Virus record (IMG/VR): IMGVR_UViG_3300050821_003659
Coordinates: 1-64,000 of that record
Source: a virus
Strand: one strand, 5' to 3'
DNA: 64,000 nt
The position numbers were made by a program, and so were the translations under genes. The number at the start of each line of letters is the position of its first letter. Positions within the stretch are counted from its first letter, which is position 1. Below the pieces are notes generated by a model. The model saw nothing but the letters and a program-made list of their open reading frames with translations. It made no database searches and had not been told where the DNA came from. Below, one piece after another: positions 48,170 to 55,949 of the stretch.

Positions 48170-48423
48170 CACTGGCGTATGTCCTCTTCAGCGTCATGTT
48201 CACGGTGCTGCTGATCGGCACCATACTCGAAGACAGGAGATCAACTCAGATGGAGCAAACGATCAAGGCAATTCTGGCACGGTGTCACGGCAACGTGGGC
48301 GAGGCTGTGAACTACTGCGTGTCGATCATCACCACGACGAGCAACCCGCATCTGAAGCAGGAGTATCAGACGCTGCTCGACGCGATCCGACAGAACAAAG
48401 CGGAGGGTGCCCATGCTTCATAA
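48166..48423 (+). CDS. Small membrane-anchored protein
   Basis: 85 residues, MTLAYVLFSVMFTVLLIG..., N-terminal transmembrane helix then a soluble helical part. No family recognised. Confidence 0.6.
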   Translation: MTLAYVLFSVMFTVLLIGTILEDRRSTQMEQTIKAILARCHGNVGEAVNYCVSIITTTSNPHLKQEYQTLLDAIRQNKAEGAHAS

Positions 48424-48556
48424 CGGCTACCTCGTGCATCCCGACATCTGGATGCTGTGGTTCTCGTTCGTCGTCTCGGCGTTTGTCTTCTCCTGTTACG
48501 TCATCAGGGTCGCACTCGCGACGTACGATCTAATCAAATCGCTCTGGAGGAAATAA
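48413..48556 (+). CDS. Small membrane protein
   Basis: 47 residues, MLHNGYLVHPDIWMLWFS..., one hydrophobic helix (about 12-36). GGAGGG precedes. Stop overlaps the next start (TAATG). Confidence 0.6.
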   Translation: MLHNGYLVHPDIWMLWFSFVVSAFVFSCYVIRVALATYDLIKSLWRK

Positions 48557-48735
48557 TGGCAAAGCAAGTTCAGGTGCACATCACGACGCCAACAACGAAC
48601 GGCGAGATCAACCGAGTGGACTGGGTTGACGAATCGCTGAAACCGAAACCGGGAATGGTTCTCCCCATGAAGGGCGACTCACGTGTGTGGACAGTGAAGT
48701 ACGCGTACACCAACACCGTACAGGACTTGAAGTGA
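48556..48735 (+). CDS. Small beta-rich hypothetical protein
   Basis: 59 residues, MAKQVQVHITTPTTNGE..., GGAGG upstream. No family recognised. Confidence 0.6.
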   Translation: MAKQVQVHITTPTTNGEINRVDWVDESLKPKPGMVLPMKGDSRVWTVKYAYTNTVQDLK

Positions 48736-48911
48736 GTTGCGGGGTCACGACTAACGGCGGGCATCAGGTCGAAGGTGCCCCACTGCACTGCGGGACGCGT
48801 CTGTACTGGAAGACGAATCCCGCACGACCACAGGACAGGGAACTCGAAGTCGTCCTGTGTGGCGAATGTAAGGCGAAGGGGGAACATGAGCAATCCACGG
48901 TTACAACGTAA
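48732..48911 (+). CDS. Small zinc-ribbon-like protein (GTG start)
   Basis: 59 residues with HCG and CGEC (about 19-45). Overlaps the preceding stop (GTGA). No family recognised. Confidence 0.5.
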   Translation: MSCGVTTNGGHQVEGAPLHCGTRLYWKTNPARPQDRELEVVLCGECKAKGEHEQSTVTT

Positions 48912-49140
48912 AGCTGAGTGGGATGGAACCTTCAGCCTGTTGCTTGACGGCGAGGTGATCCGCGAACGGCGACCGCTGGCAGAGATCGAAGAGGCCGAAA
49001 CGTACGTCGGTGCACTGGTGTCGCTGCCACGGGGGAAGTCGGTGCCCACGACACTTCCACGCTTCGAATGCCAGTGTGAGGACTGCATGGAGCCGACGCT
49101 GCGGGACACGGGCGAGATCGACCCGCCGTCTCTCAGATAG
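48886..49140 (+). CDS. Small Cys-containing hypothetical protein
   Basis: 84 residues, MSNPRLQRKAEWDGTFS..., with CQCEDC near the C-terminus. GGGGGAAC precedes the ATG. No family recognised. Confidence 0.6.
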   Translation: MSNPRLQRKAEWDGTFSLLLDGEVIRERRPLAEIEEAETYVGALVSLPRGKSVPTTLPRFECQCEDCMEPTLRDTGEIDPPSLR

Positions 49141-49143
49141 TGC

Positions 49144-49172
49144 TTGACTCGGTCACCTCGCTTGTGTATCCT
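49144..49172 (+). promoter_or_regulatory. Sigma70-like promoter
   Basis: TTGACT (49144-49149), 17 bases, TATCCT (49167-49172). Short leader with AGGGG before the recombinase ATG at 49192. Confidence 0.65.
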
Positions 49173-49191
49173 GTAAATAGAGGGGTGTACC

Positions 49192-49674
49192 ATGAAAAGC
49201 CTTTCCAAAGACGAGTTGAAGTCGCTGCTCGAAGTCGCTGGCCCGGACAGACTTCTGTTCACGGTGATGTTCAATCACGGGCTGCGGGTGTCTGAGGCTA
49301 TCGCCCTGAACGACACGAACGTCGTAGACGGACACCTTGTGGTGCAGCGTCTGAAGGGTTCGGAGAAGACCACCCAGCGTATCCTCGCGGACGAGGCACA
49401 ACTGCTCACGATGAAGGGCCGCTTCTTCCCGATGTCTCGCTGGACTGTGAACCGCCGTCTGCAAGAGGCGGGCGTGAAGGCGGGAATCCCCGAGCACAAG
49501 CTGCACGCTCACGTGTTGAAGCACACGACGGGGCGACTGGCGTATAAGGGCGGCTGCGGAGTGGCTGAGATACAGTCGATCCTCGGTCACAAGTGTGGCG
49601 GCAACTCGATGATCTACATGCAAGCTGATGAGTCCGAAGCGTACGCGGCGTTTGCTGCGGCGGTAGGCAAATAG
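49192..49674 (+). CDS. Mini tyrosine recombinase
   Basis: 160 residues, catalytic domain only. HGLRVSEA gives Arg32; HVLKHTTG has His107 and Lys110 where most members have HxxR; LGHK gives His133; Tyr142 is the likely nucleophile. Arm- and core-binding domains are missing. It may resolve genome multimers rather than integrate; no attachment site is seen. Has its own promoter. Confidence 0.8.
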   Translation: MKSLSKDELKSLLEVAGPDRLLFTVMFNHGLRVSEAIALNDTNVVDGHLVVQRLKGSEKTTQRILADEAQLLTMKGRFFPMSRWTVNRRLQEAGVKAGIPEHKLHAHVLKHTTGRLAYKGGCGVAEIQSILGHKCGGNSMIYMQADESEAYAAFAAAVGK

Positions 49675-49682
49675 GAGGAAAC

Positions 49683-50048
49683 ATGGGATACAATCTGGAG
49701 CAGTGCACGGACGAGGGAGACACGATCTCACACGCGTTGGCACGCACGGCGACGGGCACGGCTTTACTGCTCTCGCCTGAGATGCAGGAGATCGAACGAG
49801 AGATCGAGTACATGGAGCAGCGTGCGGAGAACCGCAACCCCGGAGAGAACAAACTTCTAGGCATGCTGGCTCTGGGCAACGCGTTTCGCTTTGTCGAGAA
49901 TCTGTTTCGCACCGAGCAGATCGACTGGCTCACATACGCACGTGCGGGGCGAATCCTCTGCGACAGATACGAGGCTCTGCGGAAAGATGCGTACATCATC
50001 GACTTCAGCAAGACGATGAACTCTGCCTTCGGAAAGGAAACCCTGTGA
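49683..50048 (+). CDS. Helical hypothetical protein
   Basis: 121 residues, MGYNLEQCTDEGDTISH..., mainly helical. AGGAGG precedes. No family recognised. Confidence 0.65.
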   Translation: MGYNLEQCTDEGDTISHALARTATGTALLLSPEMQEIEREIEYMEQRAENRNPGENKLLGMLALGNAFRFVENLFRTEQIDWLTYARAGRILCDRYEALRKDAYIIDFSKTMNSAFGKETL

Positions 50049-50566
50049 AACGACTGCTCATGCTGAAGTTGGTTGCTCTGCTGCTGGTTGGCACCGCACA
50101 CGCTCAGATGGACAAGGTCGCCAAGTTCGCCACAGCAATCGCCCGCACCGAAGGTTTTTTCGTGAAGGGCACGATACCCAACCGCTATCACAACCCCGGC
50201 GACATCCGGGCCGAGAAGCTGCACGTCTACCCCGGACAGGTCGGACTCTCGAAGCGAGGATACGTGATCTTCAAAAATGACGCGTGGGGCTGGGCTGCAC
50301 TCGAACGTCAAATCCAGAAGGTGATCGACGGCACGTCTACAAAGTACACGCAGGACATGACGATGCTCCAGATCGCGAAAGTTTACGCGGCGAGTCCGCA
50401 GTGGCCCAAGACGCTCTGCAAAATCCTGCGGATCAGTCCTCGGCTCACGTTCCAAGAGTACTTCGATCTTGCACCACGAGTGAACGTCACGGAGTTGCGT
50501 TATGATATCTTGCGGACACTTGCCGGAACATCTCTGCCCGAGATGCCAACGTTGCAGGGCATGTAG
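50045..50566 (+). CDS. Secreted lysozyme-like muralytic protein
   Basis: 173 residues (GTG start). Signal peptide about 1-21 ending TAHA. ARTEGFF with its Glu, then NRYHNPGDIR and GYVIFKNDAWGWAALERQI match the lysozyme-like/transglycosylase fold of phage enzymes. Probably cleaves peptidoglycan glycan strands; endolysin or virion lysin not distinguished. No holin is identified with confidence nearby. Confidence 0.7.
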   Translation: MKRLLMLKLVALLLVGTAHAQMDKVAKFATAIARTEGFFVKGTIPNRYHNPGDIRAEKLHVYPGQVGLSKRGYVIFKNDAWGWAALERQIQKVIDGTSTKYTQDMTMLQIAKVYAASPQWPKTLCKILRISPRLTFQEYFDLAPRVNVTELRYDILRTLAGTSLPEMPTLQGM

Positions 50567-50735
50567 TCACACGTACGTCGAACGGGCTGATGGCTGGTGG
50601 ATCAAGTGCCCGACAGGACGCTGGCACAAACCAACGTGGAGGGAAGATGGCTACAACACGCGAGTTAATCCAGTCGGTAGCGAAGTCGCCGCTGATGCAA
50701 AAGATGAACACGGATCACCTCATCCATCTTTTTGA
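50502..50735 (+). CDS. Small Cys/His-rich protein
   Basis: 77 residues; CGH...CPRCQRCRAC (4-21) and a later Cys suggest zinc binding. Overlaps both neighbours by 65 and 89 bases, so only the first half may be selected. Tentative. Confidence 0.45.
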   Translation: MISCGHLPEHLCPRCQRCRACSHTYVERADGWWIKCPTGRWHKPTWREDGYNTRVNPVGSEVAADAKDEHGSPHPSF

Positions 50736-51450
50736 GGGCGGGTCTGCACTGCACGGTGCACGGCTGGCTACGAAGTCAGACCTTGACATCTGCGGCGTGT
50801 TCATCGAGCCGAAGGCGAACGTCTTCGGACTCACGCCTTTCGAGCACATGGTGACGAGCACGAGCGATCAGACCGAGCGGAACACGAGCGATGACACAGA
50901 CATCTGCCTCTACGGTCTGAAACGCTGGGCCGAGCTAGCCTGTAAGGGCAACCCGACAGCGATCAGCTACCTGTTCGCAGAGAACTGTGCACCGACGAAC
51001 TGGCTCTGGGGCTACGCCGTCCTCGGTCGCATGAAGGAAGCGATCATCAGCAAGAAGGCCGCGTTGCACTTCCTCGGCTTTGTCGATGGACAGATGAAAC
51101 GGCTGCTGGGCCAGAAGGGTCAGGGCAAGCACGGGCAGCGTCCCGAGCTAATCGAGAACTTCGGATACGACACGAAGGCCGCGATGCACGCGATGCGGCT
51201 GTGTGGCGAAGGTCTGGAGTTGATGCGTGAGGGTTTCATCCGATATCCACGCCCCAATGCGAAAGACTTAATCCGAATCCGCGAGGGAGGATGGTCGCTT
51301 GACATTGTGAATCGCGAGGTGTCACGCGGGCTGTACGAACTCGAAGATGCGATGGAAAAATCTTCCTTGCGTTCGAAGCCCGACTACGATATCGTGAACG
51401 AGGAGTTGGTGAATGCCTACGAAGAGTTTTACTACCACCGAGAAAACTGA
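50647..51450 (+). CDS. RlaP-like nucleotidyltransferase
   Basis: 267 residues from MATTRELIQS after GGAGGG. GGSALHGARLATKSDLDICG (31-50) is the GS...SDxD site of polymerase-beta-superfamily nucleotidyltransferases; the following helical part matches RlaP-type proteins. These may add nucleotides to RNA or protein; with RNA ligase and tRNAs present, an RNA substrate is plausible. Confidence 0.78.
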   Translation: MATTRELIQSVAKSPLMQKMNTDHLIHLFEGGSALHGARLATKSDLDICGVFIEPKANVFGLTPFEHMVTSTSDQTERNTSDDTDICLYGLKRWAELACKGNPTAISYLFAENCAPTNWLWGYAVLGRMKEAIISKKAALHFLGFVDGQMKRLLGQKGQGKHGQRPELIENFGYDTKAAMHAMRLCGEGLELMREGFIRYPRPNAKDLIRIREGGWSLDIVNREVSRGLYELEDAMEKSSLRSKPDYDIVNEELVNAYEEFYYHREN

Positions 51451-51598
51451 GTTGCCGAAGGGCTTCACCTGTGAGTGTGGGACGTTCAACCGCTTTCCCC
51501 CTTACGTATATGCCCACTGGGACATCATTCTGGTGTTCACGTGCGAGTGCAAACGCAAATATATCATCAGGCGAGGAATCGCTTTGGAGGACAAATGA
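51413..51598 (+). CDS. Small zinc-binding protein
   Basis: 61 residues; CECG...CECK (about 20-48) forms a zinc site. Overlaps the previous gene by 38 bases. Confidence 0.6.
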   Translation: MPTKSFTTTEKTELPKGFTCECGTFNRFPPYVYAHWDIILVFTCECKRKYIIRRGIALEDK

Positions 51599-51822
51599 AA
51601 AACGTAATCAGTCTCATGCAGTTGAAGGCCAATCTTCAGAGCGAAGAAGACAAGCGTCAGGCTCTGATCGACCAAGGACGCCGAGCGTATAAACTCGGCA
51701 TCGAAGAAGTGAACTGTCCGCTCAAGGAACTGAGCGAACGCAAACTGTGGAGCCTCGGCTGGACAAAAGCCCGGAACGAGTTCCTCGAACTCTTGCGGCG
51801 GAACGGAGGCAACATGAGATAA
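51595..51822 (+). CDS. Small helical protein
   Basis: 75 residues, MKNVISLMQLKANLQSE..., helical and charged, with GLGWTKARNEFLELLRR-like C-terminal helix (observed SLGWTKARNEFLE). GGAGG precedes. No family recognised. Confidence 0.6.
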   Translation: MKNVISLMQLKANLQSEEDKRQALIDQGRRAYKLGIEEVNCPLKELSERKLWSLGWTKARNEFLELLRRNGGNMR

Positions 51823-52263
51823 CAACCAAATCAACACCTAAGACTGATAATAAGCACCACCTATAGAACTTACAGAGGCAAGGCCCACCGACTGTGCGTG
51901 GGTGTTCTGAGGCACGAACGAGTAGCACCGTCTAGTCCACGCGTGCGATGCGGTCGTGATAGGAGCGAACAGCACAGAGGGTCAAAGCCGCCGAGACAGT
52001 AGCGAAGGGCTGGCTGTAGGGTGCCGCACGGGGAGGAATCCCATCCGAAAGGTAAACGTGAGACATCGTCTGACACCGAGGAGTGCGGATCGGGGAGCAA
52101 ACGCCCGTGCCGTAAAAGAGAGAACCGAGTATACAGCACGGTGGGGATCGACTCCCGCTGCGTGCGACAGCCTCTCATCACTTCGTTGACGATGCCAAAT
52201 GCTGATGCGTCCTACCCTACCGGAACAAAAACAAAGTGGGGAGAAAAACATGGAGAGAATATC
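51823..52263. other. Non-coding region with hairpins
   Basis: 440 bases without a convincing gene. CCCAC/GTGGG (51884-51902) and GGGG...CCC near 52146-52160 can fold. No clear promoter found. It may be a leader or non-coding RNA upstream of the 52264 gene. Confidence 0.4.
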
Positions 52264-52656
52264 ATGACTACCAAAAGTTCACGACGCAACATCGTTCGCG
52301 ATGTCGATGGCGACCGCTATCTGCTCACCTCACGTCGCATCGTCCAGATGGACAGTGCGGACGCGAAGGAAGGCACACCGTGGTACGCGTACAATGCCGA
52401 GATCAAACGCGTCACGGCTGACGGCATCGAAGGCTTCAACCTCATCAACGTCTCGTCTCGTGTGAGCACTGACAGCAATGCGACCATACGTGTGCAGGTT
52501 CGTTTCGGCAAGACATCCGACGAAGCGAAGGGCCTTCATATCGGGACGTATCAGATCGGCTGCGGTCACTTCACCCGCAAGACGTTTCTGCGTATCCTCA
52601 AGAACGCTGGTGTGCAGACCACCAAGAAAGCGTTCGCAGCAGTGGCGGGCTTATGA
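52264..52656 (+). CDS. Hypothetical protein
   Basis: 130 residues from MTTKSSRRNIVRDVDGD; GGAGAG precedes. Beta-rich with HFTRKTFLRILKNAGV at the end. No family recognised. Confidence 0.65.
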   Translation: MTTKSSRRNIVRDVDGDRYLLTSRRIVQMDSADAKEGTPWYAYNAEIKRVTADGIEGFNLINVSSRVSTDSNATIRVQVRFGKTSDEAKGLHIGTYQIGCGHFTRKTFLRILKNAGVQTTKKAFAAVAGL

Positions 52657-52937
52657 AGACCCTAGCCCAAGAGTACGCCGAGTACTCGCGGCAGCAAGCA
52701 GGTGACGGTTCTGTGAGTCCGACAGTCGATACTGGTTTTCGAATGCCGCCCACTGAACCCTTCACCTACACGCCGCGACCGAATCCCCCGACCAAGGAAC
52801 TCTGGGACATCGACACCGTCCACGAGGACGACATCACCTCGAAAGAGTCCACCGGAATCCGGGGTATCAACTTCATCACCATCGACGTTGCGAAGGCACG
52901 AGCACGAAAGAACCAGTTGACACCTGTGCTACAATAG
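52653..52937 (+). CDS. Pro-rich hypothetical protein
   Basis: 94 residues, MKTLAQEYAEYSRQQAG..., Pro/Thr-rich middle, likely disordered. Overlaps the preceding stop. No family recognised. Confidence 0.6.
   Translation: MKTLAQEYAEYSRQQAGDGSVSPTVDTGFRMPPTEPFTYTPRPNPPTKELWDIDTVHEDDITSKESTGIRGINFITIDVAKARARKNQLTPVLQ
52928..52935 (+). promoter_or_regulatory. Possible extended -10 promoter
   Basis: TGCTACAAT gives TGn-TACAAT just before AGGAGG and the 52951 start; no good -35 at normal spacing. Confidence 0.35.
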
Positions 52938-52950
52938 TTCAGGAGGAAAC

Positions 52951-53265
52951 ATGGCTCGTTTATCGAAGCGTACGAAACCTGAACCCGTCCCCCAGACTGA
53001 TGCGGTCGTCGGTCGCGATCTGATCGAACACTACCGCAAGCAGAGCGAAGAACAGGCGGACAAGCTGACCGAGGGTGAAGCCTGCCAGTACTGGGATGAC
53101 GGCTGGCGTTACGGGCACATCGAGAAGTTGCCCGATGCAGATGAACCGAAGTACGGACAGGTGAGGATCGTGCATCAGGTCACAGGCCGCGTCTGGGTTC
53201 CAGCACGTGATGTGAAGCCGATGAACCAAGAGTGGGAGCAGTACTTTGCGTGGAGGCGGGAATGA
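52951..53265 (+). CDS. Hypothetical protein with SH3-like pattern
   Basis: 104 residues. CQYWDDGWRYGHIEKLP...GQVRIVHQVTGRVWVPARDV looks like a small SH3/Tudor-like barrel. AGGAGG precedes. No family named. Confidence 0.6.
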   Translation: MARLSKRTKPEPVPQTDAVVGRDLIEHYRKQSEEQADKLTEGEACQYWDDGWRYGHIEKLPDADEPKYGQVRIVHQVTGRVWVPARDVKPMNQEWEQYFAWRRE

Positions 53266-54338
53266 GTCTGGTCATAAAGCGTTACCCTGATCTTTCGCCG
53301 CCCGTGCTCTTTTATTCTGGCACGGAATCGTTGCGGTTCAGTGAGGCTCACTGGCTCTGGCTCCGCGAGACGACGACAGGTCTGGTGCCGTTGGACGGTG
53401 TCACGACCGTTTTGAAAGCAACACACAACGCAGCCGAGCCGCTCATCAACTGGGCACTGCGTCAGGGCTTCGACAAGTTCAAGGCGATGTTGTCGAAACA
53501 CATGGGGCCGAATCATGCGTACGAACTCTGGGAAACGGAACTCGACAGTCTCATCGTTGAGGCAAAGAAAGCTGCAAAGGAAAAACTCAATGACGCTGGT
53601 GATGTTGGAACGCAAGCCCACCGCCACCTTGAAAAAGTTGCCAAGGCGACTCTTGGCTCTGATACACGAAGACTTGCTGAGCTAATCGCCCTGATGCCGG
53701 AAGACCCGCGTGCCGAGTCCTGCGTCATCGCGGCGATCCTCTGGTGCGTCGAGCACGACATCGAGTGGATATACTCAGAACGGCCCGTGTACCATATAGA
53801 CCACGGGTACTGCGGCACGCTGGATAACGTCGCGTGGGCGTCAAGCTGCAAGAACCCGCTCTGTTGCCCCACACCGTTCACACGGCGTCGGGTGCAGGTC
53901 GATTACAAGAGTTCGAATGCCCTGAGGGTAGAATATTGCCTTCAAACAGCGGCGTACACCGCTGCTCTCGAACGCGAGAAACCGGACGAGGTGATCGATG
54001 ACAGGTTCATCCTCCGACTCGATAAAGAGACGGCGGCGTTCGAACCGTGGCACCTTGAGGGCCGAGATTTGCAGAAGCAAGACTTCGCGGCCTACCTCGA
54101 TGCCCTAGCCTGTTTTCGGTCTGGGCGTGCGGTCGAGGCCCGGATGAACACTATCCGCGAGGTTCGGCGGGCGGCTGAGAGGGAGATCAAGAAGGCGGCG
54201 AAGGAAGCTGCCCACCGCAAGGAATGCCCGAAGGCGGCTGACTACAAGGGTTCCCGGCTCACGAAGTGCTTCGAGGACGGGACGCAGTGCGAGGCGTGCC
54301 GTGCAAAATATATTGCGAATCACCCAGAAAACAGTTGA
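53262..54338 (+). CDS. PD-(D/E)XK nuclease
   Basis: 358 residues. VTTVLKA near the N-terminus, GTQAHRHLEK, GTLDNVAW (about 184), VDYKSSNA (about 212) and CLQTAAYTAAL form the Cas4/RecB-type PD-(D/E)XK order. A Lys-rich helix leads to CPKAADY...CFEDGTQCEAC, a Cys cluster that may bind metal. Likely DNA end processing in recombination or host DNA degradation. Confidence 0.8.
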   Translation: MSLVIKRYPDLSPPVLFYSGTESLRFSEAHWLWLRETTTGLVPLDGVTTVLKATHNAAEPLINWALRQGFDKFKAMLSKHMGPNHAYELWETELDSLIVEAKKAAKEKLNDAGDVGTQAHRHLEKVAKATLGSDTRRLAELIALMPEDPRAESCVIAAILWCVEHDIEWIYSERPVYHIDHGYCGTLDNVAWASSCKNPLCCPTPFTRRRVQVDYKSSNALRVEYCLQTAAYTAALEREKPDEVIDDRFILRLDKETAAFEPWHLEGRDLQKQDFAAYLDALACFRSGRAVEARMNTIREVRRAAEREIKKAAKEAAHRKECPKAADYKGSRLTKCFEDGTQCEACRAKYIANHPENS

Positions 54339-54363
54339 CACGGTACACCAGTTCTGTCACTAT
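54335..54363 (+). promoter_or_regulatory. Sigma70-like promoter
   Basis: TTGACA (54335-54340), 17 bases, CACTAT (54358-54363). The predicted leader to ATG 54380 is about ten bases and holds GGGGGG. Confidence 0.75.
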
Positions 54364-54379
54364 GAATGTAGGGGGGAAC

Positions 54380-55003
54380 ATGCAAAAATTATATCGCGGT
54401 GAACTGGTCGAGGTGATCGAGGAGAGTGGTTCCCTCGTTCGAGTGCGGTACGCCAATGGCGACGAAAGCAACTGGTTCCCGGCTACCCTGCTGAAAGAAC
54501 CGAAGCCTGTGAAGCTGCGAATCTCCCGAGACGCCGACTACGAAGCCGCCGTCACCGAAGGTCTGACGCACTTCTACACCGTTGACACGTTCGACCGAGA
54601 CGAACCGAAGCTGAACATCCCCGAGTACAACTGGCTGAAGGTTGAACTTCAGTCTCGCGGATACGTCATCACCGTTTACTCCGCAACGAAAGACGCACAG
54701 AAGACGGCTGAGACGCTGGCGACTCTGGCGGGTGTCACTGCGGAGCAAGCGTTGCCGTTTATCACCGTGCGAGATCGCAAGGGTGGGCCGAAGTGGAACG
54801 TTGACTTCGCAAACTTTCCAGCGTTGAACACCTCCGTGCGTGACCTGCTCGAAGTGAACTTCGGGCACATGCGTGCGAAGGGACGCAAACCGAACATCCG
54901 TAAAATCCGCATCGGCTCAACGAAGCTGGTGCAAAAACTTATCAGCGAGGGCTTCACCGTCACGAAGCGGTCGGAAGAGACTTCGCAACTGGAGGGGAAA
55001 TGA
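54380..55003 (+). CDS. Hypothetical protein with SH3-like N-terminus
   Basis: 207 residues from MQKLYRGELVEVIEES. First 40 residues look like a Tudor/SH3 barrel (VRVRYANGDESNWFPATLL). The rest is alpha/beta and unrecognised. Has its own promoter and overlaps the next gene by four bases. Confidence 0.65.
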   Translation: MQKLYRGELVEVIEESGSLVRVRYANGDESNWFPATLLKEPKPVKLRISRDADYEAAVTEGLTHFYTVDTFDRDEPKLNIPEYNWLKVELQSRGYVITVYSATKDAQKTAETLATLAGVTAEQALPFITVRDRKGGPKWNVDFANFPALNTSVRDLLEVNFGHMRAKGRKPNIRKIRIGSTKLVQKLISEGFTVTKRSEETSQLEGK

Positions 55004-55755
55004 CTTTCACCAAAGGACAGATCGTGTATCACCCCACGCTGGGTAAAGGCGTCGTCGGTTTAGTGGATGAGAAGGTTCGCGTCAAGTGGGCGGGGCAGAA
55101 GTTCGAGAACTGCTATCTTCCCTCAGCGAACGTTCTGTCTGAGTTGATCGACAAACCTGTCAAGGCTGGCAAGCCCCCTGTGCTTCCGCCTGATCTAACA
55201 CAGATCAAAATCGCGGGCGACGACTCTGGGTTTCAGTTTCCTGACGAGCAGAAACTTCTGGCACTCATCGAAACGAAGCGGGTGCCACGCACCACAGCGT
55301 ATGAAGAGACGAGCCGTCTCGCGTATCTACTGCGACCGGACTCTCTCAAACTCGCAGACTCTGCTAAGGCTGCGGAGGAAGACGCACACACAGTTGTGTT
55401 CGAAGCGATACAGCAGGTCGGCGGTGTCTTCACGACGGTGCCCGCACAGACTGCGGTCGCCGCTGACGGACAGAAGACTGAAGTCGGTGAACTGTACCTG
55501 AACGTCTTCGCTGAGAAGAAGATCGTGGTCTGGCTGCGTACGTCGCAACCGAACGCGTCTCAGTCCAAGTTTTATACGTTCGTCCGTGATGAGGTGCTGC
55601 CTGTGCAGTTTCCGGGCTACACCGTGTACGTCACGACTCACGGGGATGTGCCGTCAAAGAATCCCTCTGTCAACGTCCGAGCACGCGACATGTGGACGGC
55701 AGTCACGGGGCATGTCGGAGCGTATGCTCGACTCGAATCTCTGTTCACTTACTAG
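55000..55755 (+). CDS. Hypothetical protein with KOW/SH3-like N-terminus
   Basis: 251 residues. KGQIVYHPTLGKGVVGLVDEKVR is cut here as KGQIVYHPTLGKGVV and VRVKW, a small barrel as in the gene before. Larger C-terminal domain unrecognised. The shared N-terminal barrel type suggests related function of the pair. Confidence 0.65.
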   Translation: MTFTKGQIVYHPTLGKGVVGLVDEKVRVKWAGQKFENCYLPSANVLSELIDKPVKAGKPPVLPPDLTQIKIAGDDSGFQFPDEQKLLALIETKRVPRTTAYEETSRLAYLLRPDSLKLADSAKAAEEDAHTVVFEAIQQVGGVFTTVPAQTAVAADGQKTEVGELYLNVFAEKKIVVWLRTSQPNASQSKFYTFVRDEVLPVQFPGYTVYVTTHGDVPSKNPSVNVRARDMWTAVTGHVGAYARLESLFTY

Positions 55756-55763
55756 GAGGCATC

Positions 55764-55949
55764 ATGCTGAATCGTTTCTACTGGATCGGACTCAAGTCGC
55801 AGCCGTCGAGTTTTTCCTCTCGTCGCAACCGCTCTGGTCAACTGACCGAGCACATCGAAGCCATCCGCGAGAATCTTCTGCGTGCCGCTGAGGTACTCGC
55901 CCACATCGGAGAGCAGCCCGCTCAACTGCTGCTCACTGAGGGAAAATGA
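55764..55949 (+). CDS. Small helical protein
   Basis: 61 residues, MLNRFYWIGLKSQPSSF..., C-terminal helix of about 30 residues. AGGAGG precedes. Overlaps the RNA ligase start. Confidence 0.6.
   Translation: MLNRFYWIGLKSQPSSFSSRRNRSGQLTEHIEAIRENLLRAAEVLAHIGEQPAQLLLTEGK

Noticed and set aside
52140-52165. T-arm-like GGGGATCGACTCCC
   Set aside because: Stem and loop sizes do not match a T-arm and no acceptor strands pair around it.
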